DNA from: Clostridia bacterium
GTDB taxonomy: Bacteria > Bacillota > Clostridia > Oscillospirales > CAG-272
Length of the DNA: 10,145 nucleotides
Assembly (NCBI GenBank): GCA_017612655.1
Contig: JAGAFM010000151.1
Coordinates: forward strand, 1 to 10,145
Reading direction: 5' to 3'
Below are positions 6,627 through 10,145 of this stretch, in pieces. Both the position numbers and the translations under genes were made by a program. Numbering within the stretch: position 1 is the stretch's first letter; the number at the start of each line of letters is the position of its first letter. The notes under the pieces are model-generated. The model searched no databases. It had not been told where the DNA came from and worked only from the letters and a program-made list of their open reading frames with translations.

Positions 6627-6944
6627 ATGGAAAAAGAACAACTGCTGGAAAACGACGACCTCTTCACGCTTACAGACGAGGAAGGGAAAGAATCCCAGTT
6701 CTGCCTTCTCGCTTCTACGGAAGAAAACGGGACGCTTTACCTGGCTCTGGAACCTGCTGACGAGAATCCCGATGACTCCTACGTCATTCTGAAACTCGTG
6801 ACGGATGAAAACGGGGAGGACTCGCTCGTAACGATTGATGACGACGATGAGTTCGATCGGATCGCAGATATTTTTGAGGACGAATTCATGACGATCGAAT
6901 ACCCGGATGACTCTCCCGAAACGGAAAAAAAGAAGAAAAAATAA
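6627..6944 (+). CDS. DUF1292 family acidic protein
   Basis: A 105-residue, strongly acidic protein of the DUF1292 (YrzB-like) family. It shows the usual pattern of an N-terminal FTLTDEEGKE strand, a middle YLALEP segment followed by DSYVILKLV, and a C-terminal DDDEFDRIADIFEDEF helix (about 74-89). The biochemical function of the family is unknown. Elsewhere it is often found with the Holliday-junction resolvase-like gene ruvX and alaS; that context is absent here. The C-terminus is six Lys in a row, encoded by an A-rich stretch (about 6925-6942) that is prone to slippage. ATG 6627 has AAAGGA at 6611-6616. The 73-base gap from the ferredoxin holds no convincing promoter or terminator, so readthrough from 4701 is likely. 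Confidence 0.82.
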   Translation: MEKEQLLENDDLFTLTDEEGKESQFCLLASTEENGTLYLALEPADENPDDSYVILKLVTDENGEDSLVTIDDDDEFDRIADIFEDEFMTIEYPDDSPETEKKKKK

Positions 6945-6956
6945 GAGAAACAATCA

Positions 6957-6994
6957 ACGCACGGGTTCTGCCCGTGCGTCTGCCTGCCCTTTTT
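6957..6994 (+). terminator. hairpin after the DUF1292 gene
   Basis: ACGCACGGG (6957-6965) pairs perfectly with CCCGTGCGT (6971-6979) around TTCTG. A T5 run (6990-6994) follows but only after ten pyrimidine-rich bases, so termination strength is uncertain. Confidence 0.6.
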
Positions 6995-7017
6995 GTGATA
7001 TGTTTTTTATGGAACCC

Positions 7018-7217
7018 ACATAGGTTAAGAAAATGAAACCGGACTTCTCCGGCGGGAATGCAGGCCTCCGTCCTCTCTCAGCAGAGGATGACGCTGGTTG
7101 TCACGGAAACCGGAGAGAGGTTTACGTATGACACGCTCTGTTTCGTGTCATACCCTTGAATGCAAGGGTTTTCATACCGGCATACACGTCTGCGGCGGGC
7201 ACTTTCTTTTTGCGTGG
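7018..7217 (+). ncRNA. ssrS: candidate 6S RNA (RNA polymerase regulator)
   Basis: This stretch between genes has the marks of 6S RNA, which binds the sigma-70/A holoenzyme by mimicking an open promoter. The 3' part carries CCTTGAA (7154-7160), CAAGGGTT (7163-7170) and CTGCGGCGGGCA (7190-7201). As I recall the E. coli 6S sequence, it has CCTTGAA, CAAGGGTT and CTGCGGCGGCA in the same order near its 3' end. Pairing supports it: GCAGGC (7060-7065) pairs with GTCTGC (7188-7193), the place of GCGGGC/GCCTGC in E. coli; AAAATGAAA (7030-7038) pairs with TTTCTTTTT (7203-7211) with one U-U mismatch, closing the molecule; CCTCTCTC (7072-7079) pairs with GAGAGAGG (7113-7120) as an upper arm; CCCTTG/CAAGGG (7153-7168) is the bubble hairpin. 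The closing helix bounds about 182 bases, close to the known 184 of E. coli. Exact ends are uncertain and no clear promoter is seen upstream. It could instead be another structured RNA. Confidence 0.65.
7126..7153 (+). other. perfect 10-bp hairpin inside the 6S RNA candidate
   Basis: GTATGACACG (7126-7135) pairs with CGTGTCATAC (7144-7153) around an eight-base loop. It stands directly next to the CCCTTG hairpin at 7153-7168. E. coli 6S RNA has, as I know it, a single small hairpin at this side of the bubble, so this second one is either a lineage-specific element or part of a different fold. Confidence 0.8.
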
Positions 7218-7253
7218 CCCCCGATCAAATCAACAGAGAGGAGTGACCGAGCC

Positions 7254-8033
7254 GTGTTCGGAACCTGGATCTGGATCCTGGTCGGTGCCGTCATTGTGCT
7301 GTTCATAGCCGGGCTGCTTCTCTATCTCGATCTGGGAAAAACAGGTCGAAACACCCGCAGCTCACAGGGCAGGCGGGGGCGTGCCGTACGCAGAAGCGGA
7401 TCGGATCATTCCGCCAGACCGGAGAAAAACAATAATCCGGAATGGGAGGTCATCCGTCAAATCCGGCAGAATGATCCCGCATTCTCCGCTGACGACATGA
7501 AGCGATACGCGAAAGAATGCTTTCGGATCTTCTGCAATTCATGGAAACAGATGGCGGGCGAGAACGCCGACGATACGACGGAACTGCGCAAGTGTGCAAC
7601 AACCGCACTGTTCGTATCTCAGAAGTCAGCAGTCGCCATGAACCGCTCTACCGGGGTCTCCCATGTGGAATCGTTCCGGAACATGATTTCCTCCCATCTG
7701 ACCGCATACGAGTCGGACGAGGAAAAGGAATATCTTACCATGATGGTCCATGCGTCTTATGTGGTATACGAGTCCGACCGGGAGGATGTTCCGGCCGAAG
7801 CAACGCAGGGGGTCCAGGAAGACCATCATTTCTGGATGAAATTCCAGCGTTTCAGAGGAACCCAGACCGCTCCGGACAATGCTCTTTCCCTCTTTCAGTG
7901 CCCCTGTTGCCGGGCTCCCCTGTTCTCGGACACGGGAGGGGTCTGTCCCTTTTGCAGATCACCGGTCAGCGACGGCCATTTTTACTGGCTTCTGGAAAGC
8001 ATCAGGAGAGTTCGTCCGAGAGGAAAGGCCTGA
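7254..8033 (+). CDS. membrane-anchored Tim44-like zinc-ribbon protein
   Basis: A 259-residue protein with one N-terminal membrane segment (about 5-27), a basic linker (30-60, many Arg and Ser), then a Tim44-like domain: IRQNDPAFSADDMKRYAKECF (68-90 region) has the DPxFxxxxFxxxA-type entry, and HASYVVYESD (166-175) and FWMKFQRFRG (193-202) correspond to the later strands. It ends in a zinc ribbon with CPCC (C216, C219) and CPFC (C231, C234), then GHFYWLLESI. This architecture matches clostridial proteins named zinc-ribbon transport proteins of the Tim44 family; their function is unproven. GTG 7254 is preferred, with AGAGGAG at 7237-7243, because it places the membrane helix at the N-terminus; longer starts at 7098 or 7128 would read through the 6S RNA hairpins. 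The gene begins about 40 bases after the 6S RNA 3' T run without its own clear promoter. Confidence 0.75.
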   Translation: MFGTWIWILVGAVIVLFIAGLLLYLDLGKTGRNTRSSQGRRGRAVRRSGSDHSARPEKNNNPEWEVIRQIRQNDPAFSADDMKRYAKECFRIFCNSWKQMAGENADDTTELRKCATTALFVSQKSAVAMNRSTGVSHVESFRNMISSHLTAYESDEEKEYLTMMVHASYVVYESDREDVPAEATQGVQEDHHFWMKFQRFRGTQTAPDNALSLFQCPCCRAPLFSDTGGVCPFCRSPVSDGHFYWLLESIRRVRPRGKA

Positions 8034-8050
8034 CTGTTCAAAAAAATACA

Positions 8051-8079
8051 ATGCCGCGTATCGGCTCGATACGCGGCAT
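8051..8079. terminator. bidirectional terminator between convergent genes
   Basis: ATGCCGCGTATCG (8051-8063) pairs perfectly over 13 bp with CGATACGCGGCAT (8067-8079), loop GCT. Read on the minus strand it is followed by TGTATTTTTT, a good terminator for the zinc-ribbon gene, 105 bases behind its stop. On the plus strand it ends the Tim44-like gene 18 bases after its stop, but only ATCGTTTC follows, so the plus direction is weaker. Confidence 0.85.
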
Positions 8080-8184
8080 CATCGTTTCAGACAGGAAGGA
8101 TAGAATCAATTCTTATCCCCGCCTGCGCCCAAAGAAGCAGTGATACAGAGAAAGCCTCGGTTCCGGGCTTCCCCGGGTATCAAA

Positions 8185-8466
8185 TTACTGCTGCTGTGCT
8201 TTCATTGCAGCAAAGCACTCGCTGCAATAAACCGGTCTGTCGTTGGAGGGCTGGAACGGAACCTTTGCTTCGTTTCCGCACTTTGCGCAAACGGTGGTAA
8301 AGAATTCCTTCTGCGGTCTGGTTGCGTTCTTTCTTGCATCTCTGCAGGCCTTGCATCTCTGAGGTTCGTTCTGGAATCCTCTCTCTGCATAGAATTCCTG
8401 CTCACCGGCGGTGAACACGAATTCATTTCCACAACCTTTGCAGACCAACGTCTTGTCCTGATACAT
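8185..8466 (-). CDS. double zinc-ribbon protein (zf-trcl plus CxxC-x17-CxxC)
   Basis: A 93-residue small protein made of two zinc ribbons. The first (1-45) has C9 and C12 (CKGC), the GEQEFYAERGF block (21-31) and C38 and C41 (CKAC), which is the zf-trcl pattern. The second has CAKC (C60, C63) followed after exactly 17 residues by CSEC (C81, C84), with VPFQP and RPVYC between: the CxxC-x17-CxxC domain. These domains occur together in many Firmicutes and other bacteria; the role is unknown, with nucleic acid or ribosome contact a guess. The start ATG (complement of 8464-8466) is preceded on its strand by GCGAGGT about 8 bases upstream. It is transcribed alone from the promoter at 8636-8663 with a leader of roughly 160 bases, and ends in the shared terminator at 8051-8079. 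Only one gene in the window lies on this strand. Confidence 0.88.
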   Translation of the reverse strand: MYQDKTLVCKGCGNEFVFTAGEQEFYAERGFQNEPQRCKACRDARKNATRPQKEFFTTVCAKCGNEAKVPFQPSNDRPVYCSECFAAMKAQQQ

Positions 8467-8630
8467 GTTTTGTTACCTCGCTTTGAATGGATGAAGAATT
8501 TGCCCGGGCGTACTCTACCGCATTTCCGTCTCGAGAGACCAGCTTTGTTCTTAGGCTACGCAGGCATTAATTACAATTCCAGCACTGATCGCAGAAACCG
8601 AGCCGAAGCTTCCGTCAGCACTCGAACGCT
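8467..8630 (-). promoter_or_regulatory. long, foldable 5' leader of the zinc-ribbon gene
   Basis: The leader between the predicted transcript start (near 8629) and the start codon has no open frame of note but can fold. Bases 8557-8566 (minus strand TGCCTGCGTA) pair with 8501-8512 (minus strand TACGCCCGGGCA) as two 5-bp helices with a two-base bulge, enclosing a smaller GTCTC/GAGAC hairpin (8528-8539 region). Nearer the 5' end an AGC-TTCG-GCT hairpin is possible. I do not recognise a known riboswitch class; the conserved cores of TPP, cobalamin, purine and T-box leaders are absent. Confidence 0.4.
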
Positions 8631-8635
8631 TTTTC

Positions 8636-8663
8636 ATTATAACATCTTTTTTCCTTTTGTCAA
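8636..8663 (-). promoter_or_regulatory. minus-strand promoter of the zinc-ribbon gene
   Basis: On the minus strand a perfect TTGACA (8663-8658) lies 16 bases before a perfect TATAAT (8641-8636), with TGT before it as an extended -10. It is divergent from, and about 20 bases away from, the plus-strand promoter at 8684. Confidence 0.88.
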
Positions 8664-8683
8664 TAGTTATTTTACAATTGCGG

Positions 8684-8712
8684 TTGATTTTTTAGCAAAA
8701 ATATGTTATACT
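8684..8712 (+). promoter_or_regulatory. plus-strand promoter of the CBM9-like/sugar kinase operon
   Basis: TTGATT (8684-8689), a 17-base spacer, then TATACT (8707-8712) with TGT before it (extended -10). The predicted start near 8719 gives a leader of about 90 bases. The AT-rich stretch 8640-8712 is shared with the divergent minus-strand promoter, so one regulator could act on both. Confidence 0.85.
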
Positions 8713-8769
8713 TTAACGAAAAAATCGGCATTTTCCGGATGGGGTTTCGGCCTCTTCCGGGCAGAAAAA

Positions 8770-8788
8770 CGGGCGGTCTTCCCGCCCG
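8770..8788 (+). promoter_or_regulatory. hairpin in the leader of the CBM9-like gene
   Basis: CGGGCGG (8770-8776) pairs with CCGCCCG (8782-8788) around TCTTC. It ends six bases before the GAGAGGG ribosome binding site (8794-8800) and is not followed by a T run. It may affect translation or mRNA stability, but no partner sequence showing a switch was seen. Confidence 0.45.
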
Positions 8789-8810
8789 GGATCGAGAGGG
8801 TCTCAACCGT

Positions 8811-9416
8811 ATGAAGGAATATCATATTCCGATCTGCTCTTCGTGTCCGGACGACTGGTCCGGCGTTTCCGGCGTTTTAGTGGACGATTACCCCTGGGGC
8901 GGCGAGTTCCGACCGGAAACCACCGCACAGCTCGTCTTCGTTCCCGGAGACGGTTTCTGGCTCCGCATGGTCTGCGGGGAATCCGAACCGCGCGCAACCT
9001 TCACGCAGTTTTACGACATGGTCTGTCTCGACAGCTGCGTCGAGTTCTTCGCCTGCTTTGACGCCAAAACAGACGACTATATCAATTTCGAAGTCAATCC
9101 CCTCGGCACCAGCCACGTATCGCACGGACCGAACCGGGGCAAACGGACGCGGATCGACGCAATTATCGGCCACCCGTTTCCCGTCACCGCTTCCGTAGAA
9201 CCCGATCGCTGGTCCGTTGTCGCCCACTTCCCGATCGCGGATCTTGTGACCTGCTTCGGGATTGACCCCTCCGTCTTCCGCGAAGGATACGCTTTTCCGG
9301 GCAACTTCTATACCTGCGGCGGAAACCGGGAACACTTCGGCGTCTGGAACCGGGTCGGGACCGAAAGCCCCGATTTCCATCGTCCGGAATACTTCGGGAA
9401 GCTGATTATCGGCTGA
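8811..9416 (+). CDS. CBM9-like (carbohydrate-binding family 9-like) protein
   Basis: A 201-residue beta-rich protein without a signal peptide. The blocks CLDSCVEFFACFD (72-84), DYINFEVNPLGT (89-100), DRWSVVAHFPIADL (132-145) and FGVWNRVGTESPDFHRPEYF (176-195) are those of stand-alone carbohydrate-binding family 9-like proteins, related to the sugar-binding CBM9 modules of xylanases and to DOMON folds. In such proteins the role is not known; sugar or heme binding are possibilities. ATG 8811 is preferred, with GAGAGGG at 8794-8800. The frame is open back to 8703, but those codons overlap the promoter and leader hairpin and add nothing family-like. A sugar kinase follows 52 bases later in the same operon, which fits a carbohydrate role in the cytosol. 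Confidence 0.75.
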   Translation: MKEYHIPICSSCPDDWSGVSGVLVDDYPWGGEFRPETTAQLVFVPGDGFWLRMVCGESEPRATFTQFYDMVCLDSCVEFFACFDAKTDDYINFEVNPLGTSHVSHGPNRGKRTRIDAIIGHPFPVTASVEPDRWSVVAHFPIADLVTCFGIDPSVFREGYAFPGNFYTCGGNREHFGVWNRVGTESPDFHRPEYFGKLIIG

Positions 9417-9439
9417 ATCCCGCTCTCCACCGATCGGAA

Positions 9440-9454
9440 CTGGCGTTCTGCCAG
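9440..9454 (+). other. small hairpin before the sugar kinase gene
   Basis: CTGGC (9440-9444) pairs with GCCAG (9450-9454) around GTTCT, immediately upstream of the ribosome binding site AAAGG (9457-9461). It is short; it may protect or tune the second cistron, or be chance. Confidence 0.3.
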
Positions 9455-9468
9455 AGAAAGGCGGCTCT

Positions 9469-10145
9469 ATGCTGAAAAAGTACGACATTGTTACTCTCGG
9501 AGAAATCCTGATTGACTTCACTCCGGACGGAACCGATGAGGGAGGATACGCCAGATTTCTGCGCAATCCGGGCGGCGCGGTTCTCAACGTGGCCGCCGTG
9601 TTCGCCAAATACGGAGCGAAGCCTGCTCTGATCGGGAAAGTCGGGAACGATCTCTTCGGCCGTTATCTGCGTCAGTATCTGACCGAACTCGGAATCGACT
9701 GCTCCGGAATTGCCGTCGATGACGATTACAACACGACCCTTGCGTTCGTCTCTCTGGATGCAGAGGGAAACCGTGACTTTGCCTTTTATCGCAAGCACGA
9801 AGCGGACCTGCGACTCTCGACGGACGAACTGAACCTGGAACTGCTCCGAAACACCCGGATTTTCCACTTCGGTTCTCTTTCCATGACGATGGAGCCTGCC
9901 AGAACCGCCACACGGGAAGCCATCCGGATCGCCCGTGAATCCGGCGCGAAAATCTCCTACGACCCCAACTTCCGCGCCTCTCTGTGGGCGGGACAGGACG
10001 CGGCTTCCTACATGCGGGAAGTTCTCCCTTGCGTCGACTACCTGAAAGTTTCCGAAGAAGAAGGGGAAATGATAACCGGAATCCGTGACCCTCAGGCCTG
10101 TGCGGACGCACTGGTTGCCTCCGGAGGCCCCTCGTTTGCGGCGGT
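9469..10145 (+). CDS. PfkB-family sugar kinase, probable fructokinase (3' truncated by window)
   Basis: The first 225 codons of a ribokinase/PfkB-type kinase, still open at the window end; family members are usually about 310-330 residues, so roughly 90 are missing. It starts MLKKYDIVTLGEILIDF, the typical first strand with the substrate-contacting GE and D. GNPGG-equivalent sequence LRNPGGAVLNVAAVFAKYG (31-49) and IGKVGNDLFG (55-64) form the PfkB signature 1. SYDPNFRASLW (160s-170s) and LKVSEEEGEMITG (190s-200s) are the further blocks shared with fructokinases. The catalytic DTxGAGD motif and the ATP site lie beyond the end and cannot be checked. ATG 9469 has AAAGG at 9457-9461. It follows the CBM9-like gene and probably phosphorylates a sugar, most likely fructose by resemblance, in the cytosol. 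Confidence 0.85.
   Translation, partial: MLKKYDIVTLGEILIDFTPDGTDEGGYARFLRNPGGAVLNVAAVFAKYGAKPALIGKVGNDLFGRYLRQYLTELGIDCSGIAVDDDYNTTLAFVSLDAEGNRDFAFYRKHEADLRLSTDELNLELLRNTRIFHFGSLSMTMEPARTATREAIRIARESGAKISYDPNFRASLWAGQDAASYMREVLPCVDYLKVSEEEGEMITGIRDPQACADALVASGGPSFAA

Noticed and set aside
7027..7052. A minus-strand terminator (CCGGA hairpin followed by TTTCATTTTCTT)
   Set aside because: No minus-strand gene or promoter lies to its right; the same bases are better explained as the 5' part of the RNA candidate.
7098..7253. A longer N-terminus for the Tim44-like protein
   Set aside because: These codons cross the hairpins of the RNA candidate, have no good ribosome binding site, and would put the membrane helix after an unlikely Cys/His-rich stretch.
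8581..8622. AGCACT direct repeat 36 bases apart
   Set aside because: Only six bases long and only two copies; expected by chance and not placed like an operator pair around a promoter box.
8703..8810. A longer N-terminus for the CBM9-like protein
   Set aside because: The start would lie inside the -10 region of the promoter, and the residues add no family similarity.
8140..8814. A 224-codon plus-strand open frame opposite the zinc-ribbon gene
   Set aside because: It covers both divergent promoters and the zinc-ribbon gene, whose eight ordered cysteines are on the minus strand.
1..10145. A defence, CRISPR, toxin-antitoxin or mobile system
   Set aside because: No regularly spaced repeats, transposase, integrase, nuclease-effector pair or tRNA insertion site was seen on either strand.

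Overview
The window reads as chromosomal DNA of a low-abundance-of-AT Firmicute, most likely a Clostridia member (Oscillospirales- or Christensenellales-like). The reasons are the Gram-positive-type ribosome binding sites, sigma-A promoters with 17-bp spacers and extended -10 boxes, several GTG starts, and a gene set typical of that class: a short QueG-like protein, a SecG with a Firmicute-type core, a Toprim/DUF4093 RNase M5 homologue, an RNHCP zinc protein, a DUF1292 protein, a Tim44-like zinc-ribbon protein and a zf-trcl/CxxC zinc ribbon. The assignment is an inference from protein families and no taxonomic marker is present. I see no phage, insertion sequence, CRISPR array or tRNA, so this is a housekeeping and small-metabolism region rather than a mobile island.

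Layout. (1) Positions 15-2962 form one plus-strand operon: a promoter, a short QueG-like cobalamin/Fe-S protein, and two tandem paralogous cytosolic proteins resembling GH20 hexosaminidases. (2) Positions 3034-4655 start with a promoter, then secG carrying a long acidic tail, an intrinsic terminator, an RNase M5-like gene, and a translationally coupled RNHCP zinc protein, followed by a second hairpin. (3) Positions 4701-6994 begin with a consensus promoter driving a B12-binding-domain radical SAM protein, a small 2[4Fe-4S] ferredoxin 21 bases downstream, and a DUF1292 protein. (4) Positions 7018-7217 hold a structured non-coding region that I read as a 6S RNA, followed closely by a membrane-anchored Tim44-like zinc-ribbon protein. 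(5) A two-way hairpin terminator at 8051-8079 separates it from a convergent minus-strand zinc-ribbon gene. (6) Divergent promoters at 8636-8712 serve that gene, through an unusually long leader, and a plus-strand pair: a CBM9-like protein and a PfkB-family sugar kinase cut off by the window end.

How the parts fit. Several genes concern carbohydrate use (the two GH20-like proteins, the CBM9-like protein and the sugar kinase), all apparently cytosolic. Three concern iron-sulfur chemistry (QueG-like, radical SAM, ferredoxin), and the last two look like an enzyme and its electron donor. Several concern core RNA or export functions (6S RNA, RNase M5-like, SecG). The most useful points for a second look are the 6S RNA candidate, the twin GH20-like genes, the radical SAM/ferredoxin pair of unknown product, the SecG tail, and the structured leader of the minus-strand zinc-ribbon gene.
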